From Steinernema hermaphroditum (Eukaryota; Nematoda; Chromadorea; Rhabditida; Steinernematidae), in the NCBI GenBank assembly GCA_030435675.1, contig CM059623.1, forward strand, positions 11,440,092-11,504,091: a stretch of 64,000 nt of DNA. The letters are read 5' to 3'. The translations under genes and the position numbers were made by a program. A model generated the notes under the pieces. It was not told the DNA's origin. It searched no databases and saw only the letters and a program-made list of their open reading frames with translations. This document shows positions 52,262 through 64,000 of the stretch, in pieces (position 1 is the stretch's first letter; each line of letters starts with the position of its first letter).

Positions 52262-55200
52262 TCAAACGGAAGTCGTCGGACCGCCTCCCATGATCGGCTC
52301 CGTGGAGGAAGTCGATCGCAACCTCGTATTCACCATTGCCGGGCACTTCGGCGACTTCCGCGTGCCTTCGCACGCGGACACTCCATGCTGTTCGTCTTCG
52401 GGCTGTGCAAATCTCAGGAAGACCTGCTCTAGGCTGTTCTGAGTCAGAGAGGAGTCCCGAATGGCCGGCTGATCGGCGTCGGCGTCTTGTTTGTTGCCGC
52501 CGAGGCCGAATTGGGGAGGGAAACGCTCGATGATCGAATTGAGCTTCTTGAAGAGGGCGGACCAGCGGTCACCTTCGCGCTTCGGGATCTCCCAGAAGTA
52601 GGTGGGCATGTCGGCGTCGGTGTCCGTTGGCTGGGCGCCCATCTCGTGCACGACGATCGCGTTGAGTTTGTCGCGGATGAGTGCCGAGGATTTCTCAACG
52701 GTGATGGAGAGTTGGTAGCCGCTGCCAAATCTGAAAGATGAGCGTTAGAGAGTTCAGCATTTCAGCAACGTCTGGCACACTTATATGCTCGGTCTTGCGA
52801 CCAAGCGTTCCAAAAATTTAATCCTTAGCATGCACTAGGGATCAATCCATTCATTTACCCTTTCGGGTTCCAAAAATTCACACCTATGACCAGGCCTTCA
52901 TTCCCACAGGGAAACACTTCTCACGACTGTGTCTGAGCAGCGGTGAAAGTCTGGCAAGTCAGAGAAGGCAGGGTAATTGTAGACAGACGGTAGCTGTGGT
53001 CTAGTGGTATGTAGCTGGTCTATCGTTTTCGAGTCTCGGGTTCAAACCCACTGGGAGAATCTTTTCTGGTTTTCGTTTTTTTGGAGTCCCGTGTGTTTTC
53101 TTGTTTTACACTTACCTCGTCTTCAGATGCTGCGGCGTTCCAATCCTCATGAGCTTTCCGAGATGCATGAATCCGACTCTTCCACAGAGCGTCTCGCACT
53201 CTACCATGCTGTGCGATGTTAGCAACATGGCGCAGTTGTGTGCCCTGGCCGCAGTCAGCAGATTCCAGATGTGTCTCCTCGCTCGAGGATCGACGCCGGC
53301 CGTCGGCTCATCCAGAAGCATCAGAGGCGTCTGCGACATCAACGCCACTCCGATGCTCAGACGTCTCTTCTGACCTCCACTCAGCGAGCGCACCATCTTG
53401 TCCGCTTTGTCAGCGAGCTCCACACACTCGAGGATGTTGTCCACTCGGAGGTCGACGGCCTCGAAGCCGTGGAGACGCGCCAGAATCTGCAAGGTCTGTC
53501 GGGCGGTGAGGTCGCCGAGAAGGGCGTCGAACTGGGGACAGTAGCCGATGGCCAGCTGCTCGTTGACGTTGACGCCGTTGATGGTGACGTCGCCAGACGA
53601 CGACTGGGCGACTCCCGTGAGGATGTCGAAGGTGGACGTTTTTCCGGCGCCGTTGACTCCGAGCAAGCCGAAGCACTCGTCCTTCTTGACGCCGAAGGTG
53701 AGACTCTTGACGGCGTGCAGTTTACCGTAGTACTTGTTGAGGGAGCGCACGGAGAGGGAGAGGTCGTCGTCAGAGGTGCGCAGCATCCGTGTGGACTCCT
53801 CGACGACGTCTTCGTCTTCGGGCACCAGTTCCTCGGAGTCTTCTCCCTTCCGTCGGAGACGATGGATGCGCTCGAAGAGGAGGAAGAGGGCGCGGCCTAC
53901 GGTGCGCGACTGGAGGACGAAGAGGAGCGTCCAGAAGACAGCCGCCGAGATGAGCATGTAGGTGACGATGCTGCCCAGCTGGTCCCACGTGAAGATGTTC
54001 AGCTGCGACATATCGACGTCGGTCAGTTTGGATCCGACGTTGCCCAGCGTGGACATCATCCCGATGACGGAGACGCCCCAGCCGAGGCCGAAGGCCGGGA
54101 TAAAGATCATGAAGACCGCCTGGAAGATGGCGGCGGCCGTGGTACCCAAGAAGGCCCTCGTGAGGCCGTAAAAGACGAAGGCGATGCCCGAGGCTATCGT
54201 GTTCCAGCAGGAGACCATCACGTAGGCGCGTTCGGTGGACTCGAAGAGGAACGAGGCGCAATAGATGAAGGGAATGCAGGAGAAGAAGTATAGGATCCAG
54301 AGGAGGACGATCCTAAAGCAAGAGTTGGGGTGGTTTCCACAAGAAGGTGCACTCACGCTCCAAGATGTCCCTCGTACATGTTGAAGACAAAGAAGACGAT
54401 GAGCGTGAGGGCGCAGAGGAACGCGTAGATGACGAAGTCGAAGACGATCATCACCAGCCAGTAGAGGACGATGTGGAGGCGCGTGAGAAGCTGCTGGTGC
54501 TTGAACTTCGTCCTGCGGTCCTCGACGACGAACATCGTGAAGGCGGAGGTGAGCATGGAGAAGGCGAATATGACGATGAAGGCCACGAACATGTCCCGGT
54601 ACTCCATCGGATTGATGACGTCGCCGAACTGGTAGACGCTCAGGGAGAACTTGATTGCTTCTGGAAGATTACAGTATGATGTGCGTTCTTTCATTCTTCT
54701 CTCACCTTTAACCCCCAACAGCGCGTTGGCGTAGAAGTTCTGTACCAAGATAGGGGCGTGGAACGCTTGTCCGTTGAAGATTCCTATCGTATCGGAGCCT
54801 TCTTGTGCGGCGAAGCCGATTCCCACCGGGGGATGCACGATCATCCAGGGGAGGATGGTGTGATTCAGGTCGGATTGGTCCTGGAGATCCCTGCGCATGA
54901 CCTCTGGATACTGCTTGGACATGTACTGAAGCTTCCTCGAGATCTTCGAGTTTCCGCTTTGGAGTGGCATCGAGATATCGCCCAGAGACTCGAGGTTGTA
55001 GGTGACGGTTTGGTCGGAGGCCTTCGAGACGTACTGCAGCATTTTGATGAAGCCGAGGATGACGAAGAAGGGCATGAGGACTTGGAAGAGGAACTGGAAG
55101 GGGTGGCGGAGGATATAGTAGACGCGTTTGCTGACAAGGGCGCGGATCTGGGCGAACCAGAGTCGGGGGCCGTGGAGGCGGAGTTCTAAACGGAAGAATT

Positions 55201-58200
55201 GGATGAGATTGCGAAGGAGGGCAAAATACCGTATTGATTTCCGAAGATAAGCGAAGCTTGGCGTTCGGCTACTTCTCCGGCTCGACCTTCGGACGGTTCC
55301 ACGAGTTCGTTCACCCTGAAAAGAACGGTTTAGCTGAAGCTCTGCTCAGAAGAGTCGCCTACTTCAAGAAGACCTGCTCTAGCGAGTTCAGAGATAGTCC
55401 GAAGGAGCGAATGGATAGATTGGCGCTGTTGTTCTCGAGGTCCTCGAACAATGTCACAAATCTCGGATGAGCGCCATCGACGTTCCTTCCCAACGGCAGC
55501 AGGATCTCGATCTGGTCTCCTTGTTGTTGTTCCAGAGAAGCGAACGGAATGTGACTCTTGACAGCCTTCAGAATCTTCTCGATCTTCCCCTGCATCTGGG
55601 CTTCGGCATTCTTCGCACCCAGCTGACCGTTGGTGGCGTTATCGGACACGTCTACGGACAGAATGTAGCCAGCTCCGAAGCGCCGCTTCAAGAAGTCGGG
55701 CGATCCACAGCACTCCAACCGTCCCTTGACCATGATGGCGATTCTGTCGCCGAGACGGTCGGCTTCGTCCATGTAGTGCGTAGTCAACAGGATGGTCCTG
55801 TCCTTCTTGTTCCTCTCCAGGAGCTCGCTGATTGTCTGTCTCGCTCCGGGGTCCATTCCAGCGGTGGGCTCGTCCAGGAGCACCACGCGACTCCCACCCA
55901 CTAGAGACATTCCCACACAGAGCTTCCGCTTCATGCCGCCACTTAGATTCCGCGCCAACTCGAACTTCTTCTCCATCAGCTCCACCTGTCTCAGGATGTC
56001 CTCGACGTTGTCGTCGGCGGCCAGGTCAGAGCCGCGCTTCAGGCGCTGGAAGAAGGTGAGGTGCTCCTTGACGGTAAGATAGTCGAAGAGAGGATTCGTC
56101 TGCGGACAGTAGCCTATGTTTTGGCGACAGTCGTCGAGATTCGAGGCGATCTCCTGGTGGCAGATGCGGACGGATCCGGTGGAGGGCGCGGTGATGCCCG
56201 AGATGACCGAGAACGTCGTCGACTTTCCGGCGCCGTTGTGGCCGAGCAGGACCGTGACCTGGAAAACGGCAGGGTACTGTATTACACACGAAACCTCCCA
56301 TCACTCACCTGCCCTCTGTAGGCCTTAAAGCTGAGACTATCCACGGCCCTCTCTCCGGTTCCATCCCACACTTTCGTCAGCCGCTCCACACAGATATCGG
56401 CTTCGTCGTGGGAGAACGCCTGTTCCGACTCGATGTTGGCCGAGTCGACGCAGTCATGACCGCCATTACCGTAGTCGTCTTCCACCGCCTTATTCCTGCT
56501 CCAGATCCACTTGATGAAGAAAAGTGGAGACTTCCGAGCAGAATCTCCGATCGGGAAGACGTTGTCGAGGTATACGGTAAGCAAACTCATCCAGACGATG
56601 TCGACTATGAGCATGGTCAGGGCTAGACCGACGGTTACGGTAGAGGACGAGCCATGGAACATATTCAGCCAGCCGATGTCCAATCCTAAAGGTTACTTTA
56701 GACAGCGTCAGTTATTTTCAAGTTGCTACCTCTAATTTCGCTATCACTAAAGGCGTCCATCGCATAGACAAAAGCGTTTGTGGGGTTGATGGCGCGGAGG
56801 AGGCTGGCGCCCACTTCCGATCGAGGGGGTCCGATAAAGGACATCGAGGCGAGGATGAGGGCGAACCAGATGATGAGCACCCACTTCATCAGGGCCGAGG
56901 AGGTTCGGATGACGGAGGCCATGAGGAGGGCGAAGGAGACCACTGCGGCAGCGTAGCACAACACGCACATGGCGAGGAGAGAGACAGAAGACGTCTGAAA
57001 CGGGGGCCAATGTAGACACAGTTGTCTAGTTTTTCATCTTGAGACGGTCTGGGAAGCTCCTTATTTTGTAGTAGGGATCTCAGGACATTCTCTGTTCACT
57101 CTCAATGGTGAACTATGTACACCCTGACTGCATAGGATGTTCCAGTATCTCCTACTTGTTCACCTCGCTGGAAAAGAAGCCTACCTTTGTTTGTAGCAAA
57201 ATCGGGAAGATCGAAATCATCAGAGGAATGGTCGCCTTCAAAAAACCAAGTACCCAATGGGAAAAGTGGAACATCGAGGGCGTGAGACCCATGACGGCCA
57301 AGTAGGCCTTCATGCCCGACTCCTTCTCCGCCAGCGCTTCGGAAGCCGTGTGGATGACAACGAAAAGAAGGAAGATGGCGGCGAGGAGGGGGAAGTAGGA
57401 CATCACGGTCATGTAGGCCTTTCCGAGATAGCTCGGGGTGGGAGCTCTCCACAGATTGAGGGTGTCTTCGTTGATTGACACATTCGCCGAAGGGACCATC
57501 TGAAATTGAATTTGTATATAGGGGTTACGGTAGCCGCCTTCGTACCGATACGAACACAGCACCGATGGCTCTCTGCACGGAGACGATTCCAGAAGACCAG
57601 TAGGCCGGGTCGGGTGGGAACTGGACTTGGTCTCGGGGCGGAAGATACATGTTCCTGTCCCAGTTTCGATCGAGACGCCACACCTTCGCCAGCGAGGACA
57701 TGTGGATGTGATAGCTGAGCTTCGGCGATCTAGAGACGTCCACCTCATCGAAGACGATGCCTCCTGAAAGGAAAAGGATCTTCGAGTGATTCCTCGAAAA
57801 GCGGCCTACCGAAGTACTTCAAACAGAGGTTCACTTCTTGTCCTTCTAGCCGGGGCTGAGAGTCGTTCCTCAGCATTTCCAGCATTTCTGACGTGGACTG
57901 GATCTTTTGCACAGGAATAAAGGATCTTTTCCCTTCCCGTTCGATATATCTTGCAGAGAAGTTGTTCATCAACTCATCTGCTAAGTTATTTGTAGAACTG
58001 AAACATTCCATCATATTCGGATTCACTCCAGACACTCACTAGTAGAGCATGGAGATGCTGTCCAACCCGCATGCTCGTTTTCTAAAGATTCCGCCGGGAA
58101 GCGCCGTGTCGAGGTCTCCCTTTCCACCGTAAACCGGGAACTTCTCAAAGCCAACTGCCGGCGCGGAGGAGTCAGGGATGTTCTGAAATAGCACATCGTG

Positions 58201-58365
58201 GCTGACCTCTTTGATAGCAAAGATTCTTACCTTTAAGGCGAAGAGGACAATGGGTAGAAGAAGGAGCGGGAGGCCGAGTTCGATGATCGTGTAGACGGGC
58301 CTCCGCCACATGATGATGGCGTTCTTGCGCATGAGCAGCGCGAACTGGCGGAAGTAGCGGCGCAT
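52262..58365 (-). CDS. ABCA-type full ATP-binding cassette transporter
   Basis: Lipid-type transporter of subfamily A. Thirteen exons (58231-58365, 58040-58182, 57810-57997, 57546-57763, 57185-57499, 56730-56994, 56309-56685, 55363-56258, 55230-55315, 54706-55185, 54357-54660, 53116-54312, 52262-52730) sum to 1690 aa. The N-terminus MRRYFRQFALLMRKNAIIMW and a large extracellular loop lead to the first membrane domain. NBD1 follows with Walker A LLGHNGAGKST, signature LSGGMKRKL and Walker B VVLLDEPTAGMDP. A second membrane domain precedes NBD2, with GLLGVNGAGKTSTF, LSGGQKRRL and LMLLDEPTAGVDP. Both sites look catalytically complete. I chose the ATG at 58365 to match other ABCA starts. The frame stays open to 58566 and would add another hydrophobic segment. 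Length and layout fit C. elegans CED-7/ABT proteins. Confidence 0.92.
52990..53064 (+). pseudogene. Degenerate tRNA or tRNA-derived element
   Basis: TGGTCTAGTGGTATG is a good RNA polymerase III A box, and GGTTCAAACCC (53039-53049) is a good B box at near-normal spacing. The T-arm and acceptor stems do not pair well and no anticodon arm forms. It lies in the last intron of the ABCA gene, antisense to it. It is either a decayed tRNA gene or a single copy of a SINE-like element. Confidence 0.55.
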
Positions 58366-60060
58366 AGTGAATAGTGGGACGAAGAGGACAGTTAGGAGCA
58401 CTACTGCGCCGGCCACAAGCACATCTAGAAGTACGAAGACGACCATTACGGGAAGGGCCAGGCAGTTGAACAGGGTGAAGGTGCCCCAGCGAGGCAGGAG
58501 GCGACAAACGACGCGTCCGAACGCACCACGTCGCATACAGATTATTGCACGCCGTACAGAAGCCATGAAAACAGCGCATACATTGGGCTTTTTGAAATAG
58601 TGAATCAAGGGGATTATGGTGTTTTTAAATGGATTCAGAAGGGTTAAAGTTAGAGGCACAAAGTGGAAAAGCAACGAGGCTGTTTTCGATTTAGAGTTCG
58701 AACGAATAAGGGAATGAATACATAAATTATGCATGTACCACATCTATGTTGAATGGGTCATTAAGATGTCTATGTCTATGGTATCTTCATGCTATGCTAT
58801 GGTCTATGCTCACCAAAATGTACAGAAAAATGAACAAGGACCCTGGTTGTGTATCCTAAGCCGTAGAATCACGTGTCAATCCTCACCTATCATGGCTAGA
58901 AAATGAGCAAGTGCCCTTTAATTCTCCTTCTTATTTGTCCTGACAAATGATGAATTCCTTATATTGATACCTGATTACCCTAACACACAATTGACGGCTA
59001 ACCGTCGTCTTTTACCATAAAAATGGTTCTTCCAATTCTAAGCCCTAGAATCTAGGGCAGCAACGATCGATTCAATGGCAGTATAACAAAGAATGCAGGC
59101 GAAATTCACTTGAATGGACAGTTATTGGGTTGGTGCAGTGAAAATGGGCCACTTTTGTAATGATTGTTTATTTGCCTTGTTTCAACCATTACACCTCAAA
59201 GTATTTACCGTTTTACTGAACAACTACAGCTCGCTCCTTGGGCAAAAGCTGGGTCCAATGTTCCACATAGACCAGCTTAAACCCAGAGGAAAGACGTGTC
59301 TAAACATAGCCACTAACACGCCACTGAATGCATAATTTGGCTGATTTCGAAATGCGTGGAGCGGGGCTATACGTCGGCAATTGAACAGCTTTGAAATGTT
59401 CCAATAAGCAGATTACGAAATCCAAAGGCAATATTTTGTGAAATTTCGACATAAATAATCTGCCAAACACACAAAGCAATGCTTTAATTAACCCAACGGC
59501 GTCAGTCCATGGGACGGAAAGTCACATTGCACGTCTAAATTACGCATCGACTCCCCACATGCACCATATTAAATTGGTGTATCAACAACTCGCAAAGCGC
59601 TGTAGATAGCACGGGAATCACGTGAGAGAGGCTTATGTATTCCTGAAAGAAACGTTCCCCACGCACACTCAAGTAGCACTTGTTATCATAAAAAGTCGAT
59701 AAGGATCAGGCAGTTAGTCACCACATAGCCACGAATTTGATAATTCCGAGGTTGTAAAACTCGGGATTACTTGGATTACTCAGGCATTAATCCAGCAGGT
59801 TCAGTGCAGATGTGGATAAATCCTTATTTAGTGTCAATTAGCAGAGCGTTTTGACGTGAGCGGCCCTCCATAGTAGTCGAGTTCCCCTAAAGAGCAAACT
59901 AAAAAAGAAATGACGACTGTGCCAACATCAAAACGGATGTGTCACTGTGTAAACAGTCGACTGACAGTCGGACGCGGCGGTTGGGGAGATTGGCATCGAC
60001 AACGTGAAGAGCTGATGGACTTCGACAAAGTGAATGCCATTGGGCTTTTAAAGTGGGCGG
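58366..60060. other. Gene-poor interval upstream of the ABCA gene
   Basis: It includes the presumed ABCA promoter. About 58740-58805 has a low-complexity CTATG-rich stretch. No exon was recognised. Confidence 0.45.
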
Positions 60061-60243
60061 TTAAAGCGGCATCTTGAAAATGTCATGTGCTGGCACTGAT
60101 TCAGTGTCGTGACTCAACGAAAAGACAAAACGCTCGTGAATCGAATCGCTCTTTATTGAATCGTTCGGAGAAACAGGTGTTTCGAAGGAAAGGTTTGGTT
60201 CCTTGTCCGTGAAACCACGAGTATGTCCGTAAAAGTCTGCCAT
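60061..60243 (-). CDS. Possible small intronless gene
   Basis: An ATG-initiated frame of 60 aa starting MADFYGHTRGFTDKEPNLSF and ending AHDIFKMPL. The composition looks protein-like, and a TATA element (TATAAG on the minus strand, 60313-60318) lies about 70 nt upstream. No signal peptide, domain or similarity is known to me, so this rests on composition and promoter context alone. Confidence 0.32.
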   Translation of the reverse strand: MADFYGHTRGFTDKEPNLSFETPVSPNDSIKSDSIHERFVFSLSHDTESVPAHDIFKMPL

Positions 60244-62911
60244 TTCTAGGGAAAAGCGACATTCGATATGGAAAAGATGAAGGCGAGAAAATGGACGATG
60301 TGAAGGACAGCCCTTATAAACATATGCATCTGGAGATGCGAATCAGGTCGATCGGAGATCGCCTTGGATGTGTGAATGATCAGAGCTGTCCTGGTGTGAA
60401 AGATCTCGCACAACCATAATCAAAAGCGCTTATAGCACACGTCGACGGAGCATGCCCAAGATTGTGGCGATCGCTTCTCCCCCCGATATGCTTTAGACAC
60501 AAAAAAATCCATAACTCTCGATAAACGAGAGACAAAAGATAAAATTTCGGCGTCACTACATCTACAACGCTGACTTTCCCAAACTCGTCTATTTGAAGTG
60601 AAAAGGAAAGGTGAAAAACAGTGTGAATCATCGTAAACAACATAAATCTTCCTTGGCTATTTATCGAACTTCTTAAAAATCTCTGTGTAATAGCCACTCC
60701 ACTCGATTGAAAACATTCCCAACTGTGCCATTGAACTGTTCAAGCATCACAGCCGGATATACGATCTCCAATACATCGTTATAATTTTGCGCATCTTCCG
60801 TTCCCCTCAAGGCTTTAGTTAAAATCATTATATCTATGCTTTGTTTGACAAAGTAATGTCTCGAGGGCGATCAGCTGGCAAGAGCGAAAAACAAGTCGAT
60901 CGATAGTTTGGTGTCTTTTGACGCGGAAGAGAACGAGTCTCTTCAAGATGACCAATCATCAATGTTTTGCATGTTTGCAAAAATTTACGGTAAAAACAAG
61001 ACTACTTCATGTAAATTACCCTAGATCGTGGCTGATAAACCATTTCTAGGCATCATAAAGAATAAACGAAACATTGCTCTGCAAAGAAGAACTAAACACA
61101 AGCGATGAAACCCAATTTGGCATTTGAATAAACCTTTCCAATGGGTTCATTTGTTGCAAGACCTCAGGGATGATAATTCTGCAAATATCGATAGATAGGA
61201 TAGGCATTTAGGAATAGAAATTCCAAGAAATCACGTGAGAAAATGAGCATTTTGGACGTATGGATTTACCACATATTTTGATTTGCAATATTGGTGTATA
61301 AAGCAGACTATATACACCTCAACCCTGGAACGTCTCTGTATTCGACTAGCCGGTTTGCATCTTCCAATCAGTGAAGTCAATATCACCAAATAAAAATAGC
61401 GTCAGATGTCTCTACCCTGGAACGGGTCATGAGTGGTGCTTCCAGAACTAATCTTATTGATGCTAATACGATTTCGACGAAAATCGCTTTTCCAAGAAGG
61501 GCCTTGCGAACAACATATCGGTTTCCTGTTCTAACAGATATATGACAACTATTGTTGGTTAAGACAGAAAAGAAGAAACCCGATACTGCATGAAGACGTA
61601 TGAAACATGAACGGCTTTCTTATGGCACCTCGAACATGAAATAGATCTACGGTATCTACAGGTTTCACAACCATCTGGGAACTCGCGATCTCGTGACATA
61701 ACATGACATCAGAGCACTAATGGCTATAGAACGGTTGCCGATGACAGAGTTCTGGCAAAACTAATCCGATTTGGGCACCATCCAGCGACCAGAATAACAG
61801 CAGATTCTGCGCACACCATAAGCGGCAAATGTCGCCAAACAGAGTCGGCTATTCCGACTGGCACCGAAACCCAATCCGGCACGTAAACACGCGCGTGAAG
61901 CGGATTGCGAAAGTTGGGCTGAGTCACCGCCTGTATTCATGACATCAACAATGCCTTTTTGGCGCTCATCACCCCACCCACAGCGTCAAATCGATAGCGT
62001 CACTGGAGCGGGGACGACCTTCGCGCAGTTCTCATCAAGTCGAATCGATGGAATCGCCGAAATCGTGTCAAAAAAGCGCCGGCGGGGGTTCGGAGGACGA
62101 AGAAGAAGTCGACGGAACGACTCGGCGACCGTTGGGACGTCGCGCGGGCAACGGCGATTACCGTCGGGTCAGTGTGTGGCGGACGTCCGCGCGGACTCAA
62201 CGGCGCGGTGACAGCGCCAGGCGGTGGCGCTCGGCCGACCGCAATCCCGGTGGCGACGGACGGAGGGACGGACGAACAATAGGCGACATATGTAGGAACT
62301 GAAGGGATTTCCGGTAGCTAGATCGGAGTGGTATTGGAGTGGTTTGGATGTGGGGAGAAGTGCGTATTGATGCGCAGAGCGTGGAAGTACGAGGGTACCC
62401 CTCGATGTTCGAATCATGAAGAGTGTGGCCCTAATAAACGATCACATCTATGCGCGTCCCTGAAGCCACAATTAGCTGCACAAGTAAGGAATAGCCAAGA
62501 ATGTCGTAGGAGGCTCTAGATGAACCGGCTATTACCAGTTTTGGATCTCTGTGGAAGGTGTATTTTGCGTGGAAGGTATATTCATTAACTACTTACAAGC
62601 ACCATATACAGTTAGACAATATAAATCTTGCAGTAGCTTGCTTTCTCGAACAGTTCCTCTCTCGTCCAATCTGCGAAGTTCTCTGCGCTGTTCCTATCCA
62701 GCGATCTACTAGAGACGGCGATGACCAGAAAACGCCACGTGAACTCGGGGTGTTGGAGCTTCCAAAACCGCCACATGGGCACATTGGGCTAAAAGGTTGT
62801 GATCAGAACAGTTTCTTGTCCACACATTCGGTCAAATTGTTCTTCGATTTCATGACAACAAACGCGACTTCATGCTAATGGTCCAGTAGCGGTACAAACA
62901 ACAAGTTTCCA
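60244..62911. other. Gene-poor interval
   Basis: No supported gene. A GC-rich, CpG-containing stretch at about 61990-62300 has open frames on both strands without a recognised family. The remainder is AT-rich. Confidence 0.45.
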
Positions 62912-63880
62912 CTAGCCTACCAACTGAAAAGACACGAAAAAAAAAACAAATGCACCATAAGGGATAGAGCATCTTTTTAAAAGTGACCAGCATACCCATT
63001 TATACAGTCCACTGCGCCTACGACGTCGGCTCATTTCATAGTATCCTTCAATTTCTTTCAGCACAATGTCGTCAATCCATTTCGAGAGTTGTCCCAGCGA
63101 TTCATGAACGATTTCTTCAAAAGGAAATGCGTTCAGTGCTCGGAAATTATTGGCTTTGTGCGAATCTATTTTGATCTCCTTCTTCGTAGGCACTAGCTTC
63201 TCGTCGCCCAGGTTCATCCATGTTGTGACCAATTGTGTGGCCAACGTGAATTCTCTGTCCAGCTCTCGGTTTCTTATGCATCTGAGATATTTGCTGCTTG
63301 GGCTCCGAAGGAAGGCGAAAACGGAGTCAATCTCGGGTTCACGGATCAAAGCAGTCATCAAAGTCGGGCTACGGAGAACTTCGGATATTTCGTCGGTGAA
63401 AGGTGTTGTAATCGAGTACGAAGCTATGTGATGACAAAAACGGAGATAGCGCTTGAATACGTTGAAGTTGGAAATGGTGTCGGGGGTCCATTCTTCTGCA
63501 TTATGATTGGTTATAAGTACGGTTCGATTCGGGACTTGGAGGAATAACTTCAAAAGCTGCTCGAAATCTTGCGTCGACATCTCTTTTCGATATTGATAAA
63601 GATCGGATCTTCCGAAGGTGACTTTGAAGCTGGTTATTTGTTTCGAATACTTCAAAAGAGCGGAGAGGTCTTCATAGTTTGGCTGGTAATTGGGATCGTA
63701 GGCGCGTACTGTAAAGCGGATTTTATCGCTGACGTGGACCACCACTTTGAAACTCTTCGCCTTATACGACTGCGCCAAACGACAAACAACGCCAGAAAGT
63801 TCAGAGAAGTTTTCTGCTCTGTGACTGATTTGACTGGTTTGAAAGAGATGGTCGTAGAAGGCGACAGGAAGTTCGTCCAT
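62912..63880 (-). CDS. Protein of a nematode-type family without annotated domain
   Basis: Exon 62996-63880 plus a last four-codon exon 62912-62923 encode 298 aa. It starts MDELPVAFYDHLFQT, resembling the MDxVPxxF starts of large nematode-specific families that may descend from F-box proteins. Later features are KSFKVVVHVSDKIRFTVRAY, FGRSDLYQYRKEMS, and a basic end (YEMSRRRRRSGLYKW). No signal peptide is present. The last intron (62924-62995) is 72 nt and itself open in frame, so its retention would replace the LVG end with a hydrophobic tail. An acceptor lies 12 nt before the ATG. Such families usually evolve fast; the function is unknown. Confidence 0.65.
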   Translation of the reverse strand: MDELPVAFYDHLFQTSQISHRAENFSELSGVVCRLAQSYKAKSFKVVVHVSDKIRFTVRAYDPNYQPNYEDLSALLKYSKQITSFKVTFGRSDLYQYRKEMSTQDFEQLLKLFLQVPNRTVLITNHNAEEWTPDTISNFNVFKRYLRFCHHIASYSITTPFTDEISEVLRSPTLMTALIREPEIDSVFAFLRSPSSKYLRCIRNRELDREFTLATQLVTTWMNLGDEKLVPTKKEIKIDSHKANNFRALNAFPFEEIVHESLGQLSKWIDDIVLKEIEGYYEMSRRRRRSGLYKWVCWSLLKRCSIPYGAFVFFFVSFQLVG

Positions 63881-64000
63881 TTTTGAGGCAATCTGAAATG
63901 AGCACTGCTGTTGATTTTCGGCATCTAACAAAGAAAGTGAACAGAAATTAATAATGGCGAAATATTCCAAACACGACTCTCGTTTAGTAGTGCATAACTG

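Noticed and set aside
53238..54293. Long plus-strand frame of about 350 codons
   Set aside because: It is the complement of the second nucleotide-binding domain of the ABCA gene; strong codon bias there keeps the antisense frame open.

Overview
The window is nuclear DNA of a nematode, most likely a free-living rhabditid (clade V). The signs are short introns that mostly end in TTTCAG, genes on both strands, small intergenic gaps, candidate trans-splice acceptors just before start codons, and genes whose closest relatives I recall from Caenorhabditis (HMG-1.2, the MYST acetyltransferase MYS-1, UNG-1, syntaxin 17, a nematode chemoreceptor). I rebuilt gene structures by hand from translated exons and GT/AG sites. 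For each multi-exon gene the summed exons are a multiple of three. The exact species cannot be told from the sequence.

Layout. 0-9 kb: a tRNA-Thr, an HMGB-type chromatin protein (minus), and MYS-1/Tip60 (plus), which sits between two inverted copies of a ~330 bp dispersed repeat. 8-12 kb: a small EGF-repeat membrane protein (minus) whose large intron holds the second repeat copy. 14-18 kb: a PTB-domain adaptor with a Pro/Met-rich tail (minus). 18-21 kb: gene-poor. 21-27 kb, all minus: uracil-DNA glycosylase directly downstream of an INO80E-like subunit (probable operon), an intron-bearing, strongly diverged histone H3.3-like variant, and a small four-TM protein. 27-34 kb: three tiny two-exon genes for secreted peptides, at least one like the nlp/cnc antimicrobial peptides, plus an intronless 7TM chemoreceptor. 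34-36 kb: a multi-pass membrane protein I cannot name. 36-39 kb: gene-poor. 39-44 kb: an intronless two-RRM PABP-like gene, a TTBK-like kinase of the CK1 superfamily, a head-to-head pair of paralogous membrane-anchored proteins of unknown function, and a small basic protein. 44.7-52 kb, all plus and close together: a USP4/11/15-type deubiquitinase, PAXBP1/GCFC and syntaxin 17. 52-58.4 kb: a 13-exon full ABCA transporter (minus). 58.4-62.9 kb: gene-poor with one possible small gene. 62.9-63.9 kb: a nematode-type protein without a recognised domain.

Functional themes. Several genes concern chromatin and DNA maintenance (HMGB, Tip60/MYS-1, H3 variant, INO80E-like, UNG). In other animals Tip60 and INO80 both act on nucleosomes at damaged DNA, but only the INO80E/UNG pair shows operon-like spacing here. 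The secreted peptides and the chemoreceptor are typical fast-evolving environment-facing genes. The strongest candidates for something new are the H3 variant with a rebuilt N-terminal tail, the divergent paralog pair, the secreted-peptide cluster, and a short motif (TACGGTAG) that recurs about eight times more often than chance would give.
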